Notes: generated from the letters alone by a model not told the origin. Counted from the first letter of the stretch, positions 17,531 to 26,986 are shown. The stretch is DNA of 64,000 bases from Methylobacterium bullatum (GCF_014845095.1 NZ_NKUG01000019.1:37084-101083), one strand, 5' to 3'. Numbers and translations are program-made.

Positions 17531-19039
17531 ATGATCCGTGACGACCGCGCCGGTTTCGAAGCCGGCGGCCCTCTGGCTCCGACGAAGCGCGACATTCTCC
17601 GTGGCGTCGCCGGCACGGCCTTCACAGCGGCGCTGCCCTTCGTCGCCTCACCCGCCCTCGGGCAGACCGGCAAGGCCCAAAAACACGTGCTCGTCCTCGG
17701 TGCCGGCATGTCCGGGCTGACGGCGGCGCTGGCACTCCTGCGCCGTGGACACCGCGTCACGGTCATCGAGTATCAGGACCGCATCGGCGGCAGGCTCCTC
17801 TCCCTTCCGCTCAAGAACGGACAGTTCACGGAGGCCGGCGGCGGGCATTTCCGATCCAACATGCCCTATGTGCTGAGCTACGTCCGGCGCTTCAACCTGC
17901 CGCTCCTCAGCCTCAACGACGGTCTTCCCCGCTACATGGTCGGCGGGCAGACCGGCACGGGCGCCGACCTCGCCAACTGGCCCTGGGCCGTTTCACGGGA
18001 GGAGCGTAACGTCAGCGTCGCGACGAGCCTCAACCGCTATCTCTACAGGGCGGGGCTCGACACCGATTCTGTGCTCGATTCCCGCTGGCCCGACCCGGAT
18101 TCCCTGGCCCGCTACGACAACGTGACGGTGGGCGACCTCGTGAAGGGCGTCGGTGCATCGGATGCCTTCTGCCAGCTCCTCGATGCCCATGGCGGCACCT
18201 TCACCAGCCGCTCGCAGGCCCTGGGTGCCATTCCCGACCTCGCCTATCATTTCGGCGACCAGAACGTGTTTCGCATCGAAGGCGGCAACAACCGCCTGCC
18301 CATGGCCCTGGCGGGGGCCATCGGCCCCGCGAACATCGTCCTGAAGGCGGAGGTGGTCAGCATCGAGCAGACCAGCGGCGGTGTCCGCGTCGGCACCCGC
18401 GACGGCCGCGACTTCTCCGGCGACGCCATCGTGTCCACGATCCCCTTCAGCGTCCTCGGCGGCATCGACGTGAAACCCGGCTGGTCGGAGGCCAAGCGGC
18501 GCATGTTCGCCGAGATGGAATGGGACAAGACCGTGAAGGTCATCGTCCAGACCAAGACACCCTCGTGGCTCTCGAAGAACGTCCATGGCTGGCCGATGGC
18601 CGGCGGTGACCGCCCCTGGGAGCGGGTCATCGACATCACCGGCAACGAGACCGGGTCGCATGGAAACGTCTTCTTTTACCTGAACGGCGCCAATGCGGAG
18701 GCCATCCTGGCCCGCCCCCGCGAGACGCGGGCTCAGGTGACCGTCGATCAGTTCCGCGCCGACATGCCCGACCTGTTCGACGAGGTGATCACGGTGAAGG
18801 ACTTCGCCTGGACCGAGCAGCCCTGGATCAGGGGCTCCTTCGGCTCGCCCCCCCTGGGGGGTGGCTGGATGATCCGCGAATGGACGATGCCGGAGGACCG
18901 CATCCATTTCGCCGGCGACTTCACCAGCCTGAAGACCGGCTGGGTCGAAGGCGCGATCGAGGCGGGCCTGCGGGCCGCCCGCCAGATCGACCCGCAGGTC
19001 GAGGCCGAAGGACGCCCGGTGATCCGTCAATCACTCTGA
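17531..19039 (+). CDS. Flavin monoamine oxidase family FAD enzyme, probably exported
   Basis: This 502-aa protein has an N-terminal KRDILRG-like Tat-type signal ending near ALG, then the FAD dinucleotide-binding fold LGAGMSGLTAALALLRRGH and an acidic VIEYQDRIGGR strand. The C terminus has the amine-oxidase signature (FAGDFTS...GWVEGAIEAGLRAA) that contacts FAD. Substrate could be an amine, amino acid or carotenoid-like compound. Upstream frames to 17459 are ignored because the ATG at 17531 begins the signal sequence. The gene appears monocistronic. Confidence 0.87.
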   Translation: MIRDDRAGFEAGGPLAPTKRDILRGVAGTAFTAALPFVASPALGQTGKAQKHVLVLGAGMSGLTAALALLRRGHRVTVIEYQDRIGGRLLSLPLKNGQFTEAGGGHFRSNMPYVLSYVRRFNLPLLSLNDGLPRYMVGGQTGTGADLANWPWAVSREERNVSVATSLNRYLYRAGLDTDSVLDSRWPDPDSLARYDNVTVGDLVKGVGASDAFCQLLDAHGGTFTSRSQALGAIPDLAYHFGDQNVFRIEGGNNRLPMALAGAIGPANIVLKAEVVSIEQTSGGVRVGTRDGRDFSGDAIVSTIPFSVLGGIDVKPGWSEAKRRMFAEMEWDKTVKVIVQTKTPSWLSKNVHGWPMAGGDRPWERVIDITGNETGSHGNVFFYLNGANAEAILARPRETRAQVTVDQFRADMPDLFDEVITVKDFAWTEQPWIRGSFGSPPLGGGWMIREWTMPEDRIHFAGDFTSLKTGWVEGAIEAGLRAARQIDPQVEAEGRPVIRQSL

Positions 19040-19120
19040 CCACCCGGGGATTTGGCGCGTGCGGCGAATCTCCGCCATCCTGCGGCCCGACGAGGAGAGG
19101 GCGCCTCACACCATCCGGGA

Positions 19121-19600
19121 TCAGGTCTCAGAATCGGCGCGGGCCACGTCGCGCCACTTCAGAACGAGATGCTCGAAGGCCGCGATGTCGTCCTGTGGCA
19201 GGGTGCCGAGGGTGCGGGCCACATAGGCCTTCTGCGCGGCGATGCCGCGAGCCGCAATCTCGGTCCCGGCCGGAGTGAGGCGGAGGGCGTGCGAGCGCCG
19301 GTCGCCGGGGATGGCGTGGCGCTCGACGAAACCGGCCTGCACGAGGCGGTCGATCAGCCCCGAAACGTTGCCCTTGGTGACGTAGAGGCGCGCGGCGAGA
19401 TCCTGCTGCGTCAGGCCCTCGCGTTCGGTGAGCGTCGAGAGCACGTCGAATTGCGGAATGGACAGGCCGAGGCCGCGCAACTCGGCCGCCATCGCGGCGG
19501 TCACCCTCCGGTTGAGGCGGATAAAGCGGAACCAGACCCTCAACGGGTCTTCCGATCCTCCATCGGGCACGGGGGTGCGGGGCGCTGCGGTGAGACTCAT
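19121..19600 (-). CDS. MarR-family transcriptional regulator
   Basis: This 159-aa protein has the winged-helix MarR layout: RVTAAMAAELRGLGLSIPQFDVLSTL, then the recognition helix LTQQDLAARLYVTKGNVSGLIDRLVQAG and the wing ERHAIPGDRRSHALRLTPAG. These proteins typically bind short palindromes and respond to small ligands. It is divergent from the DUF1499 gene (157 bp away) and convergent with the amine oxidase, so either neighbour could be a target. Confidence 0.92.
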   Translation of the reverse strand: MSLTAAPRTPVPDGGSEDPLRVWFRFIRLNRRVTAAMAAELRGLGLSIPQFDVLSTLTEREGLTQQDLAARLYVTKGNVSGLIDRLVQAGFVERHAIPGDRRSHALRLTPAGTEIAARGIAAQKAYVARTLGTLPQDDIAAFEHLVLKWRDVARADSET

Positions 19601-19756
19601 GTGGAGGCCGCTATAGCAGAAGCGGGCGGCATCGAAAGCGCGGCCATCTCGCGGGTGGCGTCGGAAAGCGAGGCCCGGTAAAGCTTTGGGCTCAGGCGCG
19701 CGGGCACCATCTCCCGATGGCGCGGCGATCTCCCGGACAGCGATTTCACCCGTATC

Positions 19757-20536
19757 ATGCGTCGTTCGCTTATCGAGGAGCCCATCACCCGCGCCGGTCC
19801 GCTCTCGCGCGGGACCGCGATCCTGTCGGTCCTCGTCACCCTGTTCGCCCTCGTTCTGGTGCGCGATCCGAGGGCGGAGGAGGGGCCCGCGCTGGTGACA
19901 CTGGCATCCGGCCTCGTCCTGGCGGTGATCGCGATCGGCTTTGCGGTCTTCGCTTTCGTCCGGGTCTGGCGCGAGGGAGCGCGCGGTGTGGCAAGCGCTC
20001 TCGCCGGCCTGTTCCTCGCCGCGATCACCCTCGGTTATCCGGTCTTCGTCGGGCTGCGCGGCCTGCGGCTTCCCGCCATCACCGACGTGACCACCGATAC
20101 CGACAACCCGCCCGCCTTCTCACGCTCGCATGCGGCCTTCGCGGCGCGCGAAGGACATTATCCCCCCGATCCCGGCCCCGAGGCACGGATCGCGCAGCGC
20201 GCCTCCTATCTGCAGATCGCCCCGCTCACCCTCGACCTCGACGCCAACGCCGCGTTCGAACTCGCCAGGAAGGCCGCGGTGAACCGCAAATGGCAGATCG
20301 TGGAGGCGATCCGCCCCGGAGGTCGCGTCGGCAACGGTCGGATCGAGGCGGTGACGCGCGGACTCATCCTGAACCTCGCCAGCGACATCACGGTCCGTGT
20401 CCGACCGAGGGCGGACGGAGCCCGGATCGACGTGCGCTCCGCCTCCCGGATCGGCGACCGCGATTTCGGCGCCAATGCCGACACCATCCGGGGCTATCTC
20501 GACGAGGTCGCCAACCTCGCCATCGCCGTCAAGTGA
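19757..20536 (+). CDS. DUF1499 membrane-anchored protein
   Basis: This 259-aa protein has two or three N-terminal membrane segments (residues about 18-40, 45-70, 80-100) and a C-terminal DUF1499 domain with DITVRVRPRADGARIDVRSASRIGDRDFGANADTIRGYL. The SASRIGDRDFG pattern is the family hallmark. No enzymatic role is established for DUF1499. The gene starts at ATG 19757, and the following gap holds a long palindrome. Confidence 0.85.
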   Translation: MRRSLIEEPITRAGPLSRGTAILSVLVTLFALVLVRDPRAEEGPALVTLASGLVLAVIAIGFAVFAFVRVWREGARGVASALAGLFLAAITLGYPVFVGLRGLRLPAITDVTTDTDNPPAFSRSHAAFAAREGHYPPDPGPEARIAQRASYLQIAPLTLDLDANAAFELARKAAVNRKWQIVEAIRPGGRVGNGRIEAVTRGLILNLASDITVRVRPRADGARIDVRSASRIGDRDFGANADTIRGYLDEVANLAIAVK

Positions 20537-20854
20537 GCGGTCGGGCCGACTCTGTCGGTTCGGTCAGGTTCGACTGCAGGGGAAGCGCGCACTTCCACTT
20601 CCAGAAGGCTGCAACATTCACCCCCGCTCTTTCCGGCAGAGCGCGTCCCTCTCCCCCTTGTGGGGAGAGGTCAGGAGTGGGGGTGGCTCCGCTTGCCTCC
20701 GCAACCTGAGGGTCGCCCAACCACCCCCACCTCCAACTCCTCCCCACAAGGGGGAGGAGAGCCGCGCCTCCTGCGAAACGGATAGATCCAATAGCCGGAA
20801 GGCGAGGGGGCCTGAGGCGACAGCTCGATCCGCGGCCGTCATACGATGCCGGTG
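20537..20854. repeat. Intergenic stretch with a long CTCCCCCTTGTGGGGAG palindrome
   Basis: No gene is supported. Two arms of about 39 bp, 20650-20686 and 20721-20760, are near inverse copies; each also contains the inner palindrome CTCCCCCTTGTGGGGAG. Together they could fold into a very long hairpin. Similar elements at 5.3 and 43.9 kb indicate a dispersed repeat family. The position between convergent genes fits a terminator role. Confidence 0.7.
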
Positions 20855-21790
20855 TCAGGCCGGCCTGTAGACGCTGTCGAGGCGCGGCGGGCCGTCGGTG
20901 ACGACGAGCCCGCGCTCCACGAGATCCTCCAGATGGGCGAAGACCGAGAGCGCCGCCGCACCCTGAAGGGGGGCGCTCAGGCCCTGATAGATCACCCCGA
21001 CGATGGAGCGGATATCGCGGTCCCCGGCCTCGATCCGGGTGCGGATCGCGCTCTCGCGCTGGCGCCGGTGGGCGGCGAGGCCACGGACGAAGCGGCGCGG
21101 ATCGCGCACGGGTCCGCCATGGCCCGGCCAGTAGATCGTCTCGTCGCGCCCGCGCAACGCGTCGAGCGACGCCATGTAGGCGCGCATCGAACCGTCGGGC
21201 GGCGCCACGATGGTCGTGGACCACGCCATCACGTGGTCGCCCGAGAACAGGGCCGTTTCCTCCGGCAGGGCGAAGGCGAGGTGGTTCATGGTGTGACCCG
21301 GCGTTTCCACTGCCCGCAGGGTCCAGCCCGGCCCCTCCAGCGTGTCGCCCTCGTTCATCTGGCGGTCGGGCCGGTGGTCCCGGTCGGAGCTGGCGTCGAG
21401 ATGCGGGAATTCGCCCTCCGCCAGGTTTCTGGCGGCGCGATGCGGGCCGCAGCCGACGATGGGCGCGCCCGTCTCCGCCTGCAGCAGCCGGGCGCCCGGC
21501 GAGTGGTCGCGGTGGGTGTGGGTGACGACGATGGCGGTGAGCCGCTCGCCGGCAATGGCCGCGACCAGCGCCGCCACGTGAGCGGCATCGGCGGGACCGG
21601 GATCGATGATCGCGACCTCGCCCTGGCCGACGATGTAGCTGCAGGTGCCGCTCGAGGTGAACGGACTGGCGTTGGAACAGATCCGCCGGCGCACCAGCGG
21701 CGACAGGCTCACCGTCTCGCCGTTGGCCGGCGCCGCCCCGTCGAAGTTCGGATCCACCGCGATGTCGCCGTCGTCGCTGGTCTTGGTCAT
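20855..21790 (-). CDS. MBL-fold metallo-hydrolase
   Basis: This 311-aa protein has the metallo-beta-lactamase motif HTHRDH at residues 91-96, the GHTMNHLAF histidine and the GDHVMAW aspartate strand, followed by a C-terminal winged domain, the layout of LACTB2-like hydrolases. These enzymes hydrolyse thioesters or RNA; the substrate here is unknown. The ATG at 21790 is chosen because the longer frame upstream overlaps the DUF2865 gene antisense-free region without similarity. The gene lies downstream of the DUF2865 gene on the same strand. Confidence 0.88.
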   Translation of the reverse strand: MTKTSDDGDIAVDPNFDGAAPANGETVSLSPLVRRRICSNASPFTSSGTCSYIVGQGEVAIIDPGPADAAHVAALVAAIAGERLTAIVVTHTHRDHSPGARLLQAETGAPIVGCGPHRAARNLAEGEFPHLDASSDRDHRPDRQMNEGDTLEGPGWTLRAVETPGHTMNHLAFALPEETALFSGDHVMAWSTTIVAPPDGSMRAYMASLDALRGRDETIYWPGHGGPVRDPRRFVRGLAAHRRQRESAIRTRIEAGDRDIRSIVGVIYQGLSAPLQGAAALSVFAHLEDLVERGLVVTDGPPRLDSVYRPA

Positions 21791-21887
21791 GCGGTACCTG
21801 GAACGATCACACTCGTGTCCGCCCCTAAGCCATCGCGGGGCGAGCCACAACGGAAGCCCCGGTCGGCAGTGATGGCGGCGGGCGACG

Positions 21888-22913
21888 TCAGCGGGTGAAG
21901 GGCGAGGACACCACGACACGGACGATGGCGAAACCCGCATCTGCGTTCTGCCGGCGCCGGACGGTGCCGAAGCCTCCGGTGCCATCGCCGGAGCCCATCT
22001 GCGCCACACGGATGCGGGGGGCACGGTCGACCGTTCGGCCGGCCTGACGAACATCCTGCTCGGCGGCGCGGGCATCGGCCTCGCGCCGGACGACGTCGAT
22101 CTTGCGGTCGATGCTGCGGCGCTCGCGCGGTGAGAGGAGACCGGCCTCGCGGAAATCCACCACCGTGAAACCGCCGGACCGGGTGGAGACCACCACACGG
22201 GCGCTCGATGGGGTGGCGACCACGTCGCCCACCCGTGCGGTCGGGTCGCGCTCGATCGGGAGTGGCGCCGCCGCCACGCCTTCGGACTGACAGGAGCACT
22301 GCTCGACACGCTTGGTGCGGTACAGGTTCGCGACGAGGAGGGCGCGGTAGGGACGCCCGTCGAGACCGACGGCCCGGTCGAGATCGTTCTGCCTCGCACC
22401 CAGCATGTAGAGGCTGGTGGCGGCGTTGGGACAAGCCGCGGCACAGGCCGCCTCGTGCAGGGGAATGTCGGAGCGGGACGCCAGGCGCCCGAGGGGGAAC
22501 AGGTAGCCGTCGCAGGCCCGGACGCAGACCGTGCGGGCGCCCAGCGCCGAGGCGGTCAGCGCAGCGGATGCGGCGCGGCTCGCTCGGGCGGGGGAGGGGC
22601 GCGTGAGACGCGCGAGGCGTGGCGTCTGGCGCGGCGCCTGGACCGCCGTGATACGGCTCGTCGTGGGAAGGGAGGCGTAGCGGGGCCGGGAAGGGCGCGG
22701 CATCGAGACTGGCGCGGGCTGCGGCTTCACCGCCGGACCGCGAAACATCTCTTCGAAGAAACTGAAGATGCCTCCCTGCTCGGAGGCCTGAACCAGGCTC
22801 GATCCGGCAACGACACCGCCGAGTCCGAGGACCAGCCCGGCTATGACCGGGGCGACGACGCGCGTCTGCGTCGCGAAACTCGTCCGTCTCCTGCCGGGGT
22901 TCGTCGACCGCAT
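21888..22913 (-). CDS. DUF2865 secreted protein
   Basis: This 341-aa protein has an N-terminal membrane/signal segment (VVAPVIAGLVLGLGGVVAGSSL) and a cysteine-rich core: VCVRACDGYLFPLG, HEAACAAACPNAATSLYML, and a CSCQ pair. This pattern matches the DUF2865 family of alphaproteobacterial periplasmic proteins of unknown function. The C terminus is Arg/Val-rich. The ATG at 22913 starts just before the membrane segment. It is divergent from the Nramp gene. Confidence 0.82.
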   Translation of the reverse strand: MRSTNPGRRRTSFATQTRVVAPVIAGLVLGLGGVVAGSSLVQASEQGGIFSFFEEMFRGPAVKPQPAPVSMPRPSRPRYASLPTTSRITAVQAPRQTPRLARLTRPSPARASRAASAALTASALGARTVCVRACDGYLFPLGRLASRSDIPLHEAACAAACPNAATSLYMLGARQNDLDRAVGLDGRPYRALLVANLYRTKRVEQCSCQSEGVAAAPLPIERDPTARVGDVVATPSSARVVVSTRSGGFTVVDFREAGLLSPRERRSIDRKIDVVRREADARAAEQDVRQAGRTVDRAPRIRVAQMGSGDGTGGFGTVRRRQNADAGFAIVRVVVSSPFTR

Positions 22914-23172
22914 CGTTTTCTCAACCCTTCGGCAACCATCCGCTAGGACGCCCGTCCTGCCTAAGGCCGAGGCGAGCGCCTTCGCAACGGGGGTAGACCA
23001 CCGAGTTTCGCCCATCGGCGAAGGGCCGATTCCTCCCCGTGCATCCCGCCGGAGGCCCGACAGGGGAACAGGAGAGCGCACCCGCCCCCCACTCGGCAGC
23101 GGGCGTCTCGTGCCCCCTTACGCCACGCACAGGACGGAGGCGCAGGTCCCTATCTTAGCCTTTGTTTTTCAT
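22914..23172. other. Divergent promoter region, no gene
   Basis: This gap between the DUF2865 gene and the metal transporter has no ORF with a ribosome site. It should hold promoters in both directions. No EcfG-type promoter is present on either strand. Confidence 0.4.
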
Positions 23173-23188
23173 TATAGCCGATGCTATA
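23173..23188. promoter_or_regulatory. Metal-regulator-like palindrome upstream of mntH
   Basis: TATAGCCGATGCTATA is a dyad with 6-bp arms and a CGAT centre, 55 bp before the transporter start. The same site, differing at one central base, precedes the porin gene at 24694. The shape resembles boxes bound by MntR/Mur-type Mn-responsive repressors. The assignment is by context only. Confidence 0.6.
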
Positions 23189-23242
23189 TGCCGTTCCGGG
23201 TGCAGTGCGGTACCCACGATTCAGCTCGACGGAAGACGCGGC

Positions 23243-24589
23243 ATGGACAGGCTCGACGAAGACCGGGGGTGGCGCTTCAGCCGCGAGACGAACGAACAGC
23301 CGAGCCTCGGGCGCATGAATGCCAGCATTCCCGTGCTGTCCCACGGCTCCTGGCTGCGGCGGCTGCTGGCCTTCATCGGGCCGGGCTACATGATCTCCGT
23401 CGGCTACATGGACCCGGGCAACTGGGCCACCGACATCGCGGGCGGATCGCAATTCGGCTACACGCTGCTGGCCGTCATCCTGCTCTCGAACCTCATGGCG
23501 ATCGTGCTGCAGGCCCTCTCGGCCCGGCTCGGCATCGCCACCGGCCGCGACCTCGCCCAGGCCTGCCGCGATCATTATCCCCGGCCCGTCAGCTTCGTGC
23601 TGTGGATCGCCTGCGAGGCGGCGATCATCGCCTGCGACCTCGCCGAGGTCATCGGCACCGCCATCGCCCTCAAGCTGCTCTTCGGCATTCCCCTCGTCAT
23701 CGGGGCGATCATCACCGCCCTCGACGTGTTCCTGATCCTGCTGCTGATGCGGCGCGGCTTCCGGGCGCTCGAAGCCTTCGTGATCGCGCTGCTGCTGGTG
23801 ATCTTCGTGTGCTTCGGCATCCAGATCGCGCTCGCCGCGCCTCCGATCCAGGCGGTGCTCGCGGGTTTCATCCCCTCGTCGCAGATCGTCACCAACCCGG
23901 CCGCCCTCTACATCGCCATCGGCATCATCGGCGCCACCGTCATGCCGCATAACCTCTACCTGCACTCCTCCATCGTGCAAACGCGAGCCTATCCCCGCAC
24001 CGAGGAAGGACGCCGGGGCGCCCTGCGCTTCGCGGTGACGGATTCGACCATCGCCCTGATGCTGGCGCTCTTCGTCAATGCCGCGATCCTCATCATGGCC
24101 GCATCGGTGTTCCATTCCACCGGGCGCACCGACGTGCAGGAGATCGAGCAGGCCTACGAATTGCTCTCGCCGCTGCTCGGGGCCGGCATCGCCTCCACCC
24201 TGTTCGCCGTGGCGCTCCTGGCCTCGGGGCTCAACTCCACCGTCACCGCGACGCTGGCCGGCCAGATCATCATGGAAGGCTTCCTTCGCCTGCGCATTCC
24301 CGACTGGGCGCGGCGCCTGATCACGCGCGGCATCGCCATCGTCCCCGTCGTCGTCGTGACGGGGCTCTACGGGGAAGAGGGCACGGCGCGCCTCCTGGTG
24401 CTCAGCCAGGTCGTCCTGTCCATGCAACTGCCCTTCGCCGTGATCCCGCTCGTGCGCTTCGTGTCGGACAAGCAGAAGATGGGCGCCCTGGTGATTCCGG
24501 CCTGGCTGAAGCTCCTCGCCTGGGTGATCGCCGCCATCATCGTCGTCCTAAACGTCAAGCTCCTGGTGGACACCGTCACGGGCGCCTGA
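23243..24589 (+). CDS. mntH: Nramp-family divalent metal (Mn2+/Fe2+) transporter
   Basis: This 448-aa inner-membrane protein carries the two Nramp hallmarks: DPGNW near residue 57 in TM1 and MPHNLYLHS near 234 in TM6, which contribute the metal ligands. About eleven hydrophobic segments are visible. Proteins of this type import Mn2+ (and Fe2+) by proton symport. The ATG at 23243 is preferred to TTG 23162, which would place the palindrome inside the coding region. The gene is followed by a porin gene sharing its operator. Confidence 0.93.
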   Translation: MDRLDEDRGWRFSRETNEQPSLGRMNASIPVLSHGSWLRRLLAFIGPGYMISVGYMDPGNWATDIAGGSQFGYTLLAVILLSNLMAIVLQALSARLGIATGRDLAQACRDHYPRPVSFVLWIACEAAIIACDLAEVIGTAIALKLLFGIPLVIGAIITALDVFLILLLMRRGFRALEAFVIALLLVIFVCFGIQIALAAPPIQAVLAGFIPSSQIVTNPAALYIAIGIIGATVMPHNLYLHSSIVQTRAYPRTEEGRRGALRFAVTDSTIALMLALFVNAAILIMAASVFHSTGRTDVQEIEQAYELLSPLLGAGIASTLFAVALLASGLNSTVTATLAGQIIMEGFLRLRIPDWARRLITRGIAIVPVVVVTGLYGEEGTARLLVLSQVVLSMQLPFAVIPLVRFVSDKQKMGALVIPAWLKLLAWVIAAIIVVLNVKLLVDTVTGA

Positions 24590-24693
24590 CGCATAGGGTC
24601 CGACGCCCGCTTCCCTGACGGGCGGCGGGCGCACACCACACAGCCCCCACCGGGCCGCGCCGCGGCACCGGGAGGTGAAGCTTTGCCCAATCA

Positions 24694-24709
24694 TATAGCA
24701 TAGGCTATA
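24694..24709. promoter_or_regulatory. Second copy of the palindrome, upstream of the porin
   Basis: TATAGCATAGGCTATA read on the other strand is TATAGCCTATGCTATA, which differs from the mntH site at one position (T for G at base 8). It lies 19 bp before the porin ATG, so a bound protein would block transcription or overlap the start site. It links the porin to the same metal regulon as mntH. Confidence 0.6.
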
Positions 24710-24728
24710 CTATCGAGAAGAGGCGTCG

Positions 24729-26153
24729 ATGATCAGCATGAGGATGATCGCACGACGACAGAGGGCGCCGACACGGATGGTCGCCGCCGTTTTCGCATTC
24801 CTGTCGGTCGATCCCGCATGGTCGGACCCCGGTGAGACGGGGGCGGTGGACGATCGTCCGGCGCAATCGGCTCCGCTGGAGCCCGACCGTCCCCCCTCCA
24901 TCCAGACGTCGCTCGGCGCATTCGGGGATCCGAGTGGCTTCCGCAGCCTGTTGGCGGCGCGCGGCATCGACTACAACCTGCTCTATACGAACGAGGTCCT
25001 CGGCAATCTGTCCGGCGGGGTGAGGCAGGGCGCGATCCATGCCGGCAAGTTCGAGACCGCCGTCAGGGTCGATTTCGACCGTCTCGCCGGCTGGACCGGA
25101 TGGAGCGGCTTCGCCAACGTTTTCCAGATCCACGATACCGGCGGCCTGCGCGACCGGAGCTTCCAGCGGCTCATCACGGTCAGCAACATCGAAGCCTATC
25201 CCTCGACGCGGCTCTCGGAACTCTGGTTGGAGCGGGCCTCCGGCGACCGAACGCTGAGCCTGCGCTTCGGGCAACTGGTGGCGGATGGAGAGTTCTTCTC
25301 GTCCGAGACCGGCAAGATCTTCCTCAGCAACGACTGGCCGACCATCACCGGGGCCAATCTCCCGAGCGGCGGCCCCGCCTATCCGATCTCGACCCCCGGC
25401 ATGAGGCTGCGCTGGACGCCCGATGCTTCGGTGAGCGGGCTCGTTGCCATCTTCAACGGCGATCCCGGCGATCAGGCGAGCGTCAACCGGACAGGTTTGA
25501 ATTTTCGACTAAACGACGCCCCCCTGGTGATGGGCGAGGTCCAGTTTCGCGCGGTGCCCGGCGCCGACGGGCTCGGTCGAAGTGTGAAGCTCGGCGCGTA
25601 CCGGCATTTCGGACGTTTCGACGATGACCGCTACGACCGGACGGGACTTTCCCTGGCAAACCCACGCAGCGGCGGCTCGGCCCGCCGCCACGCCGGCACC
25701 AGCGGTGCCTATGCGGTCGTCGATGCGCAGCTGTATCGGCCCATGGGCGGCAACGAGACTGATGGAATCGCCGCCTATGCCCGCCTTTCGACGAGCCCTT
25801 CGGACCGGAACCTCATCGATCTCTGGGCTGATGGGGGCATCGTGGTCACGGGCATGACACCCGGTCGTCCGAAGGACGCCTTCGGTCTGAGCTTCATCTA
25901 CGCGCGGATCGGCGAGAACGCCCGGCGCTACGACCTGGACCGGCTCTCATTCGGCACCGAGTTCCACGTTCCCCGCAGCTACGAAGCCACGATCGAAGCG
26001 ACCTATCTTTTCGCGGTCACGTCCGGTTGGACGATCCAACCGGACATCCAATACGTCTTCAACCCCGGAGGCGGTGCCGCCGATCCGAACCGCCCGGGCC
26101 AGCGCATGAAGGGCGGCGCCGTGTTCGGCCTCCGCTCGACCCTCACCTACTGA
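24729..26153 (+). CDS. OprB-family outer-membrane porin
   Basis: This 474-aa protein has a signal peptide (ending near AWS), then the OprB-type start GDPSGFRSLLAARGIDYNLLYTNE and many alternating beta strands (VRVDFDRLAG, LWLERASGDRTLSLRFGQL, GMRLRWTPDASVSGLVAIFNG), ending in the aromatic strand GLRSTLTY. OprB proteins form outer-membrane channels often for sugars; here the shared upstream palindrome with the Nramp gene suggests a divalent-metal channel instead. A GAGAAGAGG site precedes the ATG. It may form a functional pair with MntH. Confidence 0.85.
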   Translation: MISMRMIARRQRAPTRMVAAVFAFLSVDPAWSDPGETGAVDDRPAQSAPLEPDRPPSIQTSLGAFGDPSGFRSLLAARGIDYNLLYTNEVLGNLSGGVRQGAIHAGKFETAVRVDFDRLAGWTGWSGFANVFQIHDTGGLRDRSFQRLITVSNIEAYPSTRLSELWLERASGDRTLSLRFGQLVADGEFFSSETGKIFLSNDWPTITGANLPSGGPAYPISTPGMRLRWTPDASVSGLVAIFNGDPGDQASVNRTGLNFRLNDAPLVMGEVQFRAVPGADGLGRSVKLGAYRHFGRFDDDRYDRTGLSLANPRSGGSARRHAGTSGAYAVVDAQLYRPMGGNETDGIAAYARLSTSPSDRNLIDLWADGGIVVTGMTPGRPKDAFGLSFIYARIGENARRYDLDRLSFGTEFHVPRSYEATIEATYLFAVTSGWTIQPDIQYVFNPGGGAADPNRPGQRMKGGAVFGLRSTLTY

Positions 26154-26300
26154 TCAGCGCCGACGTGCGCCCCGCACCCGAACCGGCACAAGCTGGGGAG
26201 TGGGGGACGTGCCCTCGACGACCTGTACGAATCCGCGAGCGGCAGCGGCGACCGCATCGAAGAAGCGTCGTGCGATTGATGCGGCCAGCGACTCTCTCAT
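26154..26300 (-). CDS. Candidate 48-aa protein under an EcfG-type promoter
   Basis: The ORF begins at ATG 26300 and ends 26154, with its stop touching the porin stop (TGA|TCA). The product is a helical, Arg-rich peptide containing SIARRFFDAVAAAARGF. The ribosome site is weak (GGATG). Support comes mainly from an exact GGAAC-N16-CGTT promoter at 26333-26357 reading toward it. No family is known, and translation remains uncertain. Confidence 0.4.
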   Translation of the reverse strand: MRESLAASIARRFFDAVAAAARGFVQVVEGTSPTPQLVPVRVRGARRR

Positions 26301-26332
26301 CAGATTGCATCCGTGTTCGGGAACAGGTGACG

Positions 26333-26357
26333 AACGCCACATGGGACACTGGGTTCC
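26333..26357 (-). promoter_or_regulatory. EcfG-type promoter, leftward
   Basis: On the minus strand the sequence is GGAAC, 16 bases, CGTT, an exact match to the alphaproteobacterial GSR promoter. Transcription would begin near 26326 and run into the 48-aa ORF, toward the end of the porin gene. Confidence 0.6.
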
Positions 26358-26581
26358 ACTCTGACGTCAACAGCTATGTGGGTCTGTCCTCAGGGCGCCG
26401 ACAAGAGACCCGTCGATATGACGCATGTCTGCGATGCGCGCGCGGCCGGACGGACATCACATCCACCTCAGACAGACGCAGGAAGGGCGTGAGTCCAAAT
26501 GGGAGAACCCGGAGTCCCGCAAGCCGCGACCACGACGAGCGACGGCCGAAAATCAATCGTGACCGCTTTGTGTCAAAGTCA

Positions 26582-26606
26582 GGAACCGGCCGGAGAACTT
26601 GGCGTT
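26582..26606 (+). promoter_or_regulatory. EcfG-type promoter before the DUF1328 gene
   Basis: GGAAC (26582-26586), 16 bases, CGTT (26603-26606) match the GSR sigma factor consensus exactly. The predicted start near 26613 lies about 49 bases before the ATG at 26662, a normal leader length. Confidence 0.75.
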
Positions 26607-26661
26607 ATTGTTGTCATGAGGTCGCGGCACAGGTCGCGCCAGCTTCAAAAGGATCCGGACC

Positions 26662-26838
26662 ATGCTTGGTTGGGCTGTAACATTCCTCGTCGTCGCTCTC
26701 GTGGCCGCTCTGCTTGGCTTTGGTGGTATTGCCGGCACCGCCATGGAAGCCGCAAAGCTCGTCTTCTTCGTCGCCATCGTCCTGTTCGCCATCTCGGCCG
26801 TGATCGGCTTGATGCGCGGTCGCTCGCCGACCCTCTAA
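26662..26838 (+). CDS. DUF1328 (YtjA-type) small membrane protein
   Basis: This 58-aa protein is two transmembrane helices long ([20 protein letters not shown], then [20 protein letters not shown]) with a short Arg-containing tail. The length and the GFGGIAGTA linker match the DUF1328 family, which is widely stress-induced in alphaproteobacteria. An AGGA ribosome site precedes the ATG. An exact EcfG promoter lies upstream and a strong terminator follows, so it is a monocistronic GSR gene. Confidence 0.85.
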   Translation: MLGWAVTFLVVALVAALLGFGGIAGTAMEAAKLVFFVAIVLFAISAVIGLMRGRSPTL

Positions 26839-26885
26839 CGGGCGGACGTCTCGGCGCAACGGCGTCGAATAGGCACGGAAACGAG

Positions 26886-26916
26886 AAAGCCGCCGGATGA
26901 TCCGGCGGCTTTTCTT
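26886..26916 (+). terminator. Strong terminator after the DUF1328 gene
   Basis: AAAGCCGCCGGA (26886-26897) pairs perfectly with TCCGGCGGCTTT (26901-26912) around the loop TGA, followed by TCTTC. It could serve both strands, since A-rich sequence also precedes it. Confidence 0.85.
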
Positions 26917-26986
26917 CAATCGTCGCCCGGTCTGACGACCGCCATCGTGCCGGTGCACACGTCAGACGAATGATCCGTATTGTAGC

